NCBI RefSeq assembly: GCF_030687715.1
Contig: NZ_CP117445.1
Coordinates: 2,648,501 to 2,712,500 of the forward strand
Source of the DNA: Pseudomonas sp. FP2196
GTDB taxonomy: Bacteria > Pseudomonadota > Gammaproteobacteria > Pseudomonadales > Pseudomonadaceae
DNA length: 64,000 nucleotides
Direction of reading: 5' to 3'
The translations under genes were made by a program, and so were the position numbers. Below, piece after piece: positions 1-7,032 of the stretch (the stretch's first letter is position 1; each line of letters begins with the position of its first letter). A model generated the notes under the pieces. It did no database searches and was not told the origin of the DNA. It was given only the letters and a program-made list of their open reading frames with translations.

Positions 1-1263
1 GGAGCCGAGATAGCCGCCGTCAGCGTGCATGACCATGCCCAGGGTATTGGGCAGTTCGACCCAATCAAACGCATCCATATAAATGGCCAGGTACCACTCG
101 CAGATCTGGCTCGGCGCGATGCCGGCGAGCAGCGCAAAATTCCCCGTGACCATCAGCCGCTGGATATGGTGAGCATAAGCGTGTTTCAGGCTTTGACCGA
201 TTGCCTGGCGCATGCAGTTCATTTTCGTTTCGCCCGTCCAGTAGAACTCCGGTAAGGGTCGTTGGTTACCGAATGAATTGCCCAGGGCATAGTCAGGCAT
301 CTTCAGCCAGTAAACACCGCGCACGTATTCGCGCCAGCCGATCAGTTGACGAATGAATCCCTCGGCGGCATTCAAGGCGATGCGGCCTGACCAGTAAGCC
401 GAATCAACGTCGCTGCACAGCTGACGTAAATCCAGCAGACCGATATTGAGCGCCGCGCTGATCCGCGCATGGAACAGAAAGGGTTCATCGCTGGCCATGG
501 CGTCCTGGTAATCGCCGAACCCGGCCAGGCCATAATCGAGGAAGTAATTCCACAGCGATTGGGCGTCGGCATGGGTCACGGGATAGTTGAAATCATCCAG
601 GGAACCGTAGTGGTGGCTGAAGCGTTCCTTGACCAGTGCGAGGACTTCGAGGGTGATGGCGTCGTTGGAGAAACCAGTCGGGTAGGGGGCTTTCACCCCT
701 TTGGGCAGGGCTTTGCGGTTGTCGGCGTCAAAGTTCCAGGCGCCGCCCACCGGCGTGCCGTCGCCATTGATCAATAGGCCGCTCTTGCGGCGCATCTCGC
801 GGTAGAAATACTCCATTCGCAGCTGTTTTTTACCCGCCGCCCACGTACTGAATTCGGTGCGACTGCACAGAAAACGCGTATCGGCATGCCAATGAATGGC
901 TAGCTGACAGTCCTTCAGAGACTGCTCCAGACGCCAGTCGCCGCATTCAGTGACGTGCAGTTCTTCCAGTTGCAGGCGTGTCTGCCAGCGACTTAATTCG
1001 CGTGGCACTGATCCGCTATTGAGCGGGTCATCAAGAGTGACGTACTCCACACGCACGCCTCTGGTTTGCAACGCCTTGGCGAAATGACGCATGGCGCTGA
1101 AGATCAGCGCGATTTTTTGCGGGTGATGAGGCACATGGCTGGCTTCTTCCAGCACCTCGACCATCAGTACGGTATCGCGTTTGGGATCGAGCCCCTGCAA
1201 TGAGGCCAGGTCAAACGAAAGCTGATCACCGAGGATCAGGCACAAGCGATTGACCTTGCTCAT
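1..1263 (-). CDS. Cryptochrome/photolyase-related flavoprotein, COG3046 family (3' end beyond window)
   Basis: Flavin photolyase-like protein of the family whose characterised members carry FAD and an iron-sulfur cluster and repair UV photoproducts or act as cryptochromes. The frame is open for 421 codons from the ATG at 1263 to the window edge with no stop. Relatives are about 510 residues, so the C-terminus is missing. The N-terminus MSKVNRLCLILGDQLS is typical of the family, and VELPNTLGM followed by ADGG close to the edge fits the C-terminal FAD domain. It is the last visible gene of a minus-strand operon DUF3833 - SDR - DUF6482 - photolyase. Light-inducible expression is inferred from the boxes at 2911-2940, not shown. 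Confidence 0.9.
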   Translation of the reverse strand, partial: MSKVNRLCLILGDQLSFDLASLQGLDPKRDTVLMVEVLEEASHVPHHPQKIALIFSAMRHFAKALQTRGVRVEYVTLDDPLNSGSVPRELSRWQTRLQLEELHVTECGDWRLEQSLKDCQLAIHWHADTRFLCSRTEFSTWAAGKKQLRMEYFYREMRRKSGLLINGDGTPVGGAWNFDADNRKALPKGVKAPYPTGFSNDAITLEVLALVKERFSHHYGSLDDFNYPVTHADAQSLWNYFLDYGLAGFGDYQDAMASDEPFLFHARISAALNIGLLDLRQLCSDVDSAYWSGRIALNAAEGFIRQLIGWREYVRGVYWLKMPDYALGNSFGNQRPLPEFYWTGETKMNCMRQAIGQSLKHAYAHHIQRLMVTGNFALLAGIAPSQICEWYLAIYMDAFDWVELPNTLGMVMHADGGYLGS

Positions 1264-1291
1264 TGGGTGCAGTCCCGCAGCGTCCGGTTCA

Positions 1292-1594
1292 TCAAGGTGG
1301 TGTCAGCGAAAAAGGCAGCCGAAGCTCCTCGACCGGGCCTGCGTCCCGGCCGCACATTTCGTCGTGGACACATTGCTGCACCAACACACAGGGAAACGCC
1401 GGAACGGTTTGCAGCAAGTCCCGCAGATGGCTGATCGACCGCAGGTGCAGCGGCTTTGCGGCATCGTCGAGCAAGGTGAACTGGCCGCTATCCATGCGGA
1501 TGCGCGCCAGATAAAAACCACCTTCGAGCGACAGCAGTTCCAGTTCACGTATTTCGCTATTGGCGGCGCGTTCGGTGAGGGTTTGCAGATTCAT
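1292..1594 (-). CDS. DUF6482 family protein
   Basis: Cytoplasmic protein of about 100 residues matching the DUF6482 family, function unknown. It has no signal peptide or membrane segment. The ATG at 1594 was chosen over the TTG one codon upstream because AAGGAG lies 6 bases before it. It starts 14 bases after the SDR stop and ends 28 bases before the photolyase start, so it should be on the same transcript as both. The context (photolyase, folE) hints at a role in a light or UV response, which is inference only. Confidence 0.8.
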   Translation of the reverse strand: MNLQTLTERAANSEIRELELLSLEGGFYLARIRMDSGQFTLLDDAAKPLHLRSISHLRDLLQTVPAFPCVLVQQCVHDEMCGRDAGPVEELRLPFSLTPP

Positions 1595-1608
1595 CAATCA
1601 CTCCTTGC

Positions 1609-2319
1609 CTACCAGGGTAGGCGTTCTCCGTCGTAGGCAAAGAAATGGCCGCTGTCTGACGGCGTCAGCCGATCGATCAGGGTCAATAGTTCGTGGCTGG
1701 CAACGCTGGCCGGTCGGGCCGCCGATGCACCGCGAAAAGGTTGCGACAGCGCCGAAACGACCGTGCCGGGATGCAGGCTCAGCAAGCGACTGTGAGGGCG
1801 AGTGCGGGCCAGTTCGATGGCCGCCGTTTTGATCAGCATGTTCAGCGCAGCCTTGGAGGCGCGATAGGCGTACCAGCCACCCAAACGGTTATCGTCGATG
1901 CTGCCGACCTTGGCCGAGAGCATCGCCATCGCGCCTTGGGGATCGAGCAGTGGCAGGAAGTGGCGCAAGACCATCGCCGGCCCCAGCGTGTTTACTTGAA
2001 ACACTGCCTGGAGCGCAGCGTCTTCCAGCGCGCTGTAGCTTTTTTCCGGTTTGATCGCGTCGCGATGGAGCAGGCCGGCGGCGTGCACGATCAACTGATA
2101 CGGCGCTTCTGTCGCCAGTTCGGCGGCGGCGCTGGCGATTGTCTCTGGCCGTTCCAGATCCAGCACGGGATCCGTTTTACGCCCCAGTTCACGAACACCT
2201 GCACAACGGGAGTCCTGCTTCAGCCACTCACAGAACGCAGCGCCGAGTGCGCCACTGGCGCCGATTACCAGGGCGCGGTAGCCGTCACCCAGTGAAGTCA
2301 TCGTGAGCGGGGTGGTCAT
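1609..2319 (-). CDS. Short-chain dehydrogenase/reductase
   Basis: NAD(P)-dependent SDR of 236 residues, the usual length for the family. The nucleotide-binding motif VIGASGALG is near residue 18, a serine lies in MLSAKVGSI, and the catalytic YRASK pair follows. It resembles CsgA/C-factor-like SDRs; the substrate cannot be read from sequence. Its ATG overlaps the stop of the upstream DUF3833 gene by four bases (ATGA), indicating translational coupling. DUF6482 follows after 14 bases. Photolyase-linked SDRs of this type occur in other pseudomonads. Confidence 0.88.
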   Translation of the reverse strand: MTTPLTMTSLGDGYRALVIGASGALGAAFCEWLKQDSRCAGVRELGRKTDPVLDLERPETIASAAAELATEAPYQLIVHAAGLLHRDAIKPEKSYSALEDAALQAVFQVNTLGPAMVLRHFLPLLDPQGAMAMLSAKVGSIDDNRLGGWYAYRASKAALNMLIKTAAIELARTRPHSRLLSLHPGTVVSALSQPFRGASAARPASVASHELLTLIDRLTPSDSGHFFAYDGERLPW

Positions 2320-2858
2320 TGATTGTCTCCCGCACTCTGGCGACGGAAGAACAATGTCACCTGGCCGAGCTCGACACCGAACTTGGACATGGTGGTGCGA
2401 TTGATCAAGGTGTCTTCGTCCATCAAATACATCCAGTCGTCCATGCTCACTTCATAAACGGAGCCATCGACCGGCAGGCTCAGGATGTAGCGCCAACGCA
2501 GCGCGTTGCCGGCGACTTCACCCTTTGCCTCACCGACCACATCGCCGGCGCGGCCGCGCCATTTGCCCGCACCTTCCGGGGTCAGGGTCCAGACGCGGCG
2601 CTCGCGAGTGCCATCGTTGTAGAGGAAGCGCTCGTCGAGAATCAGGTTATTTCCCTCGCGGCGACTCTCGATGTTGACCTCGAAGCGCTTGACGACTTCG
2701 CCAGAGCGTTTTTGAAACATCCCCCAGGCTTTGACGGGTTTGCTGAAAAACTTCTCCAGGTTGAAGGCCGGTTGCTGGTCGGCATAGTGCCCGACCTCGA
2801 CGCTGCCACAGCTCGACAGGCTGAGTACCAGAGCCAGTAAAACCAAAAAACGGGTCAT
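2316..2858 (-). CDS. DUF3833 lipoprotein
   Basis: Predicted lipoprotein of 180 residues. The N-terminus MTRFLVLLALVLSLSSCGS is a signal peptide with a lipobox (LSSC), so cysteine 17 would be the lipidated residue. The rest is a beta-rich domain matching DUF3833, of unknown function; the closing stretch with DDWMYLMDEDTLINR is typical. It is the first gene of the photolyase operon and overlaps the SDR by 4 bases. The 126-base region upstream carries the tandem TTGTACA boxes, so it probably holds the operon promoter. Confidence 0.87.
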   Translation of the reverse strand: MTRFLVLLALVLSLSSCGSVEVGHYADQQPAFNLEKFFSKPVKAWGMFQKRSGEVVKRFEVNIESRREGNNLILDERFLYNDGTRERRVWTLTPEGAGKWRGRAGDVVGEAKGEVAGNALRWRYILSLPVDGSVYEVSMDDWMYLMDEDTLINRTTMSKFGVELGQVTLFFRRQSAGDNQ

Positions 2859-2910
2859 TGTTTTTACTCCCTGAATACACAGGTCAAGGTGGAGGACATG
2901 CCAAAAATGT

Positions 2911-2940
2911 GCTTGTACAGGTATCTATGCTTGTACAGGT
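2911..2940 (-). promoter_or_regulatory. Tandem TTGTACA boxes, candidate LitR/CarH-type operator
   Basis: The 12-mer GCTTGTACAGGT occurs twice, at 2911-2922 and 2929-2940, exactly repeated with an 18-base period. The pair lies between the folE stop and the start of the DUF3833-photolyase operon. MerR-family B12 photoreceptors (LitR/CarH) are known to bind spaced TGTACA-like sites upstream of photolyase-type genes, so I infer such an operator. The regulator gene itself is not in the window. Confidence 0.5.
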
Positions 2941-2983
2941 TTATCGGCGTCTTTGACTCGACAAACCGCCAACGAAATCACTT

Positions 2984-3538
2984 TCATCGGCTGATCAATT
3001 GGAGGAACTCCTGACGCGTGCTAGAGGACTCTCGAAAGGCACCGAGCATGACCGATGACGTCATGACCGAATTCTGCTTTTCCACACCGCGCATCATCAT
3101 GCACATGTGCCTGGCTTCAATGACCACGGCCACACCGGCGGCATCGGTGATTTGCTGGATCGCGTCGGCGATCTGCCTGGTCAGGTTTTCCTGGATCTGC
3201 AAGCGGCGCGCGAACATGTCGACCACTCGGGCCACTTTCGACAGTCCCAACACCCGGCCAGTGGGGATGTAGGCCACATGAGCCTTGCCGATGAAGGGCA
3301 GCATGTGGTGTTCGCACAGTGAATAAAGCTCGATGTCGCGAACGATGACCATTTCATCGTTCTGTGAATCGAACAAAGCGCCATTGATGATGCCTTCCAG
3401 GTTCATCGTGTAGCCGTCGCAGAGGAACTGCATGGCTTTGGCTGCACGCTTGGGCGTGTCCCGCAGTCCTTCGCGGTCGGGGTTTTCACCGACGCCGAGA
3501 AGAATTTCACGGTAATGGTTGGCTAATGATTCAGTCAT
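2984..3538 (-). CDS. folE: GTP cyclohydrolase I FolE
   Basis: Converts GTP to 7,8-dihydroneopterin triphosphate, the first step of folate and pterin synthesis, as a cytoplasmic homodecamer. The 184-residue product has the zinc ligands Cys75, His78 ([12 protein letters not shown]) and Cys146 (RHMCMMMRG), and the QEN-LTRQIA helix. The start is the ATG at 3538; the open frame continues upstream, but that part is the other reading frame of the DCC gene. The ATG overlaps the DCC stop by four bases (ATGA). Pseudomonads carry more than one folE; the neighbours (photolyase, DCC) suggest the light-linked paralogue, perhaps making pterin for a photolyase antenna. That role is inference. Confidence 0.93.
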   Translation of the reverse strand: MTESLANHYREILLGVGENPDREGLRDTPKRAAKAMQFLCDGYTMNLEGIINGALFDSQNDEMVIVRDIELYSLCEHHMLPFIGKAHVAYIPTGRVLGLSKVARVVDMFARRLQIQENLTRQIADAIQQITDAAGVAVVIEARHMCMMMRGVEKQNSVMTSSVMLGAFRESSSTRQEFLQLISR

Positions 3539-3984
3539 TCGGATTTCTCGCGGCGTTGCGACAGGATAGGAGTGCGGCAACTGCTGTGGCTGTCGTGACA
3601 ACGACGGCTGCCGTCCGGGTGAGGCAGCCAGGCCAAGTGAGGACGCAGGTGGCAGAACAAGCGATAAGCAATGGCAAACAAAGGCCGGGTCAAACGCCAG
3701 CTCAGGGGGGCGACCCAGACGCCAAGCCCTGCGGCTCGCCAGCTCCATAGCGTGGCGTCGAGGCCTTTTACCCAGCGTCCATCGTCGAATCGTGCATGCA
3801 GTGAGGATTGCATTTGCTTAAGCGTGAACCCCAGTGCGGCTGGATCGAAGTCCTCATGGCTAAGGTCAATGAAGCACAGGCGTGTTTCGACGGCGTGTTG
3901 GCGTAACAGCTTGATCTCTCGCGCACAGAGCGGGCATTCACCGTCAAAGTAAAGCGTCAGCGGCCACGGCTCTAAGTTGTACAT
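3535..3984 (-). CDS. DCC family (DUF393) thiol-disulfide oxidoreductase-like protein
   Basis: Protein of 149 residues with the family signature near the N-terminus: YFDGECPLC, giving the CxxC pair of the DCC (DUF393) group. These proteins are predicted to be thiol-disulfide redox proteins, with no known partner. It ends in a short basic tail. The stop overlaps folE by 4 bases, so the two genes are translationally coupled. A second DCC protein of the window is at 40260-40736. Confidence 0.85.
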   Translation of the reverse strand: MYNLEPWPLTLYFDGECPLCAREIKLLRQHAVETRLCFIDLSHEDFDPAALGFTLKQMQSSLHARFDDGRWVKGLDATLWSWRAAGLGVWVAPLSWRLTRPLFAIAYRLFCHLRPHLAWLPHPDGSRRCHDSHSSCRTPILSQRREKSE

Positions 3985-4004
3985 TGCGGCATGCCTTGTA
4001 TAGG
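3977..4004 (-). promoter_or_regulatory. Second pair of TTGTAYA boxes upstream of the DCC-folE operon
   Basis: TTGTACA at 3977-3983 and TTGTATA at 3996-4002 are spaced by 19 bases, and CTTGTATAGGT (3995-4005) matches the exact repeat at 2911-2940 in all but one base. The proximal box overlaps the DCC start codon. Together with 2911-2940 this suggests one regulator for the photolyase and folE operons. Confidence 0.38.
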
Positions 4005-4170
4005 TTTTTTATAAAGATAGGCCGAAAAAATCGAGCTGACAATGGAGCGCGATTCTTTTTGTGAAGATAGGAAGTCGTTACATCAAGGCGCCCCACAGAA
4101 CCGGGAGCGGATTGGGCGGCGTAAAGCAGCGCTCCCGCGAGGGCGGGAGCACTGTTTCGGGTTCTTTGCG

Positions 4171-5295
4171 TCAGGCGAGGTAGGCCGGGTAATCCACATA
4201 CCCTTCGGCATTGCCGCCATACACCGTGGCCGGGTTCAGCGCGTTCAACGGCCAGTCATTGGCGATCCGCGCGGGCAGGTCCGGGTTGGCCATGAACGGG
4301 CGGCCGAAGGCGACAAAGTCTGCCAGGCCAGAGTCGAGCAACTGCGCACCGGATTGCGCGTTGTAGCGTCCGGCGTAAATGATCGCGCCGCTGAAGGTGT
4401 CGCGCACCGCTTGGCGAAAAGACTGCGGCATCGCTGGCGCATTGTCCCAATCGGCTTCGGCGATGGACAGATAAGCAATGCCCACCTCTTCCAGCACTTT
4501 GATCGCGTCGATGTAAGTGGTGTGCGGATCTTCCTCGACCAGGCCCAGGTAAGTCCGCGCTTCATCGGTGGTGCTGAACAGCGGCGCGAAACGTACGCCG
4601 ACTTTCTCCTTGCCGATGCACTCGGCGACACCGGCTACCACTTCGCGCAGAAAACGCAGGCGGTTGTGCAACGAACCACCGTACTGATCAGTGCGCAGAT
4701 TGCTGTGGGCGGAGATGAACTGGTTGACCAGATAGCCGTTGGCGCAGTGCAGTTCGATGCCGTCGAATCCGGCCTCCATCGCGTTGCGCGCGGCCTGAAC
4801 ATAGAGCTGAACCAGTTCCTGCACTTCATCGGTGGTCAACGCGCGAGGAGCGGACGGCGATACCAACTCACCCGCGCCGGGCGCGGTTTCAATGAACACG
4901 CTGACCCGATCTGTGGCCACGGCGGATGCCGAAACCGGCGCCGCACCGTCAGGTTGCAGCGCGGTATGGGACACGCGGCCCACATGCCAGAGCTGGGCGA
5001 AGATCACGCCATCGACGGCATGCACGGCCTCGGTGACTTTGCGCCATCCGGCGATTTGCTCAGGTGTGTGAATGCCCGGTGTCCAGGCGTAACCCTGGCC
5101 GCGCGGTTCGATCTGTGTGCCTTCGGTGACGAGCAAACCGGCGCCGGCACGCTGCTGGTAATACTCGGCCATCAGCTCGTTGGCGATGTTGCCCGGTTGC
5201 GTGCTGCGCTGGCGGGTGAGAGGTGGCAGGACGATGCGGTTTTTCAGGGTGTGAACGCCCAGTTTGGTGGGCTTGAAGAAGCTGCTGTTGTTCAT
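4171..5295 (-). CDS. nemA: Old yellow enzyme-type alkene reductase (N-ethylmaleimide reductase)
   Basis: FMN-dependent NADPH:enone reductase of 374 residues that reduces activated C=C bonds of electrophiles such as maleimides, quinones and nitro compounds. The TIM-barrel features are present: the FMN-binding start (LFKP-like FFKPTKLG), the His183/Asn186 substrate pair in ELHCANGYLVNQF, YGGSLHNRLRF, and the C-terminal FGRPFMANPDLP. The ATG at 5295 starts the conserved N-terminus; an earlier in-frame start would add nine residues. An operator identical in core to those of the DJ-1 and TetR genes lies at 5336-5350, so NemR-like repression is likely. Confidence 0.92.
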   Translation of the reverse strand: MNNSSFFKPTKLGVHTLKNRIVLPPLTRQRSTQPGNIANELMAEYYQQRAGAGLLVTEGTQIEPRGQGYAWTPGIHTPEQIAGWRKVTEAVHAVDGVIFAQLWHVGRVSHTALQPDGAAPVSASAVATDRVSVFIETAPGAGELVSPSAPRALTTDEVQELVQLYVQAARNAMEAGFDGIELHCANGYLVNQFISAHSNLRTDQYGGSLHNRLRFLREVVAGVAECIGKEKVGVRFAPLFSTTDEARTYLGLVEEDPHTTYIDAIKVLEEVGIAYLSIAEADWDNAPAMPQSFRQAVRDTFSGAIIYAGRYNAQSGAQLLDSGLADFVAFGRPFMANPDLPARIANDWPLNALNPATVYGGNAEGYVDYPAYLA

Positions 5296-5335
5296 GGAGG
5301 TGACCTTGATAAATGTCTGCAATCCGGTCGTTTAT

Positions 5336-5350
5336 TAGACCAGTCGACTA
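5336..5350. promoter_or_regulatory. NemR-like operator copy 1
   Basis: TAGACCAGTCGACTA lies 40 bases upstream of the ene-reductase start. It shares TAGACCAGTCG with the copy at 6186-6200 and, on the other strand, with 6262-6276. One site before each of the three genes is what a local TetR repressor would use. Confidence 0.7.
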
Positions 5351-5361
5351 GTTTGTGGGCG

Positions 5362-5394
5362 AAAAAAAAACACCGTGCAACACGCACACGGTGT
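5362..5394 (-). terminator. Terminator of the DJ-1 family gene
   Basis: Read on the minus strand: stem ACACCGTG / CACGGTGT with a 9-base loop, followed by a run of nine T. It lies 18 bases after the DJ-1 gene stop and separates that gene from the ene-reductase, so the two are transcribed from separate promoters. Confidence 0.85.
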
Positions 5395-5411
5395 CTGCAG
5401 TTGTAAAAGAC

Positions 5412-6089
5412 TCAGCCGAGCATTTTCAGCAGTTTCTCGGCAACAGCGGCGGAGCTGGCCGGATTCTGTCCGGTGACCAGTTGCCCGTCAGCCACCACAT
5501 ACACCTGCCAGTCGGCGACTTTGGAGTAGCGCCCACCGAGACGCTGAAACTCGTCTTCGATGAGGAACGGCACCACATCGGTCAAACCGACCGCTGCCTC
5601 TTCGGCGTTGGTGAAACCCGTCACTTCGCGGTTTTGAATCAGCGGTTTGCCGTCGGCATTCAGGACGTGACGCAGCACACCCGGCGCATGGCAGACAAAA
5701 CCGTGAGGCTTGTTGGCGCGGTCGAAGGCTTCGATCAACGCGATCGATTGCTTGTCTTCAGCCAGATCCCACAGCGGGCCGTGGCCACCTGGATAGAACA
5801 CGGCATCGAAATCATCCGCGCTGACATCAGCCAGACGCCCGGTGTTGGCCAGTACCTGTTGCGTCGCCGGGTCATTGCGAAAGCGTTCGGTCTCGGCTGT
5901 TTGCGCACCTGGCTCGTCGCTTTTCGGATCGAGCGGTGGCTGGCCGCCGGCTGGCGAAACCACGGTGATCTGTGCACCGGCATCCTTGAAGGCGTAGTAG
6001 GGCGCGGCGAATTCTTCGAGCCAGAAACCGGTTTTCTTGCCGGTGTTGCCGAGTTGATCGTGGGAAGTCAGAACCATCAGGATTTTCAT
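5412..6089 (-). CDS. DJ-1/PfpI family protein (type 1 glutamine amidotransferase-like, Hsp31-type)
   Basis: 225-residue class I amidotransferase-fold protein. The nucleophile-elbow cysteine is Cys133 followed by His134 (GFVCHAPGVL), and the acidic partner is Glu26 in WLEE. The family includes Hsp31-like glyoxalase III / deglycase proteins that protect against methylglyoxal and other electrophiles. An operator shared with the ene-reductase and the TetR gene lies at 6186-6200. The grouping with NemA and NemR homologues supports a role in reactive carbonyl detoxification; the exact reaction is not shown. Confidence 0.88.
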   Translation of the reverse strand: MKILMVLTSHDQLGNTGKKTGFWLEEFAAPYYAFKDAGAQITVVSPAGGQPPLDPKSDEPGAQTAETERFRNDPATQQVLANTGRLADVSADDFDAVFYPGGHGPLWDLAEDKQSIALIEAFDRANKPHGFVCHAPGVLRHVLNADGKPLIQNREVTGFTNAEEAAVGLTDVVPFLIEDEFQRLGGRYSKVADWQVYVVADGQLVTGQNPASSAAVAEKLLKMLG

Positions 6090-6185
6090 AAAGCACCTTT
6101 ACGTTGATCAGGTGTTATCGAAGCGCGACGGATTCGCACAGTGGACACCCGGTGATGTTTGTCGGGACACAGCATAGATTCCAAT

Positions 6186-6200
6186 TAGACCAGTCGTCTA
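6186..6200. promoter_or_regulatory. NemR-like operator copy 2
   Basis: TAGACCAGTCGTCTA, with perfect 5-base arms TAGAC / GTCTA around CAGTC. It sits between the divergent DJ-1 gene (start 6089) and the TetR gene (start 6298). Best palindrome of the three copies. Confidence 0.75.
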
Positions 6201-6261
6201 GTAATTTTTTTGCTTGTGGGTTTTTAGACCTCGGGTGTGGCAAACTCGCATTTCTTCGAAA

Positions 6262-6276
6262 TATACGACTGGTCTA
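6262..6276. promoter_or_regulatory. NemR-like operator copy 3
   Basis: TATACGACTGGTCTA is the reverse complement of copy 2 with one mismatch. It lies 22 bases before the TetR start codon, a position suited to autorepression. Confidence 0.7.
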
Positions 6277-6297
6277 TTGTTTGGTATTCAGCGCCCC

Positions 6298-6882
6298 ATG
6301 AAAGCGACCTACGACGATACTCGCCAACACTTGCTCGACACGGGTCACCGGATGATGGCCGAGAAGGGCTTCACCAGTGTCGGCCTGAACGAGATCCTGC
6401 AAACCGCCGGTGTGCCCAAAGGCTCGTTCTATCACTACTTCAAATCCAAGGAGCTCTACGGACAGGCTTTGCTTGAGGATTACTTTGTCTGTTACCTCGC
6501 CGACATGGAGCAGCGCCTGACTCTGCCAGGGCTGAACGCCTATGAGCGGCTGATGGATTACTGGCAGGGCTGGCAGAACCGCTGCACCCTCGAAGGGCAT
6601 GGCGACGAGTGTCTGGTGGTCAAGCTGAGTGCCGAAGTGGCCGACTTGTCCGAATCCATGCGCCTCACGTTGCGAGATGGTGCCGAACGAGTGGTGGCTC
6701 GCATTACCCAATGCATCGAGCAAGGCCAGGCTGAAAAAAGCCTGCCTGCGGGAGACGCCCGGCACTTGGCGGAAACCCTTTATCAGCTGTGGCTGGGTGC
6801 CAGCCTGTTGAACAAATTGCAACGCACGGGGCAATCCCTGAACACGTCGATGGCGACTACAAAGCGATTGTTGGCCGTTTGA
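6298..6882 (+). CDS. nemR: TetR/AcrR family repressor, NemR-like
   Basis: 194-residue TetR repressor. The helix-turn-helix spans about residues 25-50 (GLNEILQTAGVPKGSFYHYF). In the ligand domain, CLVVKLSAEVADLSE aligns with the E. coli NemR segment holding its redox-sensing cysteine; here that residue is Cys105. NemR loses DNA binding when this cysteine reacts with hypochlorite, quinones or methylglyoxal. The ATG at 6298 was chosen because the family N-terminus starts there; the open frame upstream covers the operator. It is divergent from the DJ-1 gene, and its operators precede all three genes, so autoregulation and control of 4171-6089 are expected. Confidence 0.9.
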   Translation: MKATYDDTRQHLLDTGHRMMAEKGFTSVGLNEILQTAGVPKGSFYHYFKSKELYGQALLEDYFVCYLADMEQRLTLPGLNAYERLMDYWQGWQNRCTLEGHGDECLVVKLSAEVADLSESMRLTLRDGAERVVARITQCIEQGQAEKSLPAGDARHLAETLYQLWLGASLLNKLQRTGQSLNTSMATTKRLLAV

Positions 6883-6932
6883 AACAGGCTATTTGACGCC
6901 ATTTGATGGCCGTGGAGGTAGACGCATAAGCG

Positions 6933-6952
6933 AATGGGAATAAGTTTCAATT
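6933..6952. promoter_or_regulatory. Possible Fur box upstream of the TonB receptor
   Basis: AATGGGAATAAGTTTCAATT has half-sites AATGGGAA and TTTCAATT matching as an inverted repeat at 6 of 8 positions. It resembles Fur/siderophore-promoter sequences and is 80 bases before the receptor start. The match is imperfect. Confidence 0.35.
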
Positions 6953-7032
6953 GCGGAGTTGCTGGTATACCATGCGCGGCGTTTCACTGGCAGCTTTGCC
7001 TTTTGTTCTGGCCTATTCGTAAGGTTTTCCTC

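Noticed and set aside
4131..4150. Stem GCTCCCGC / GCGGGAGC after the ene-reductase
   Set aside because: The minus strand has no T run after it; could be a REP-like element but support is thin.
4042..5406. 454-codon plus-strand frame opposite the ene-reductase
   Set aside because: It is a shadow frame of a clear NemA homologue; no ribosome site and no family match.
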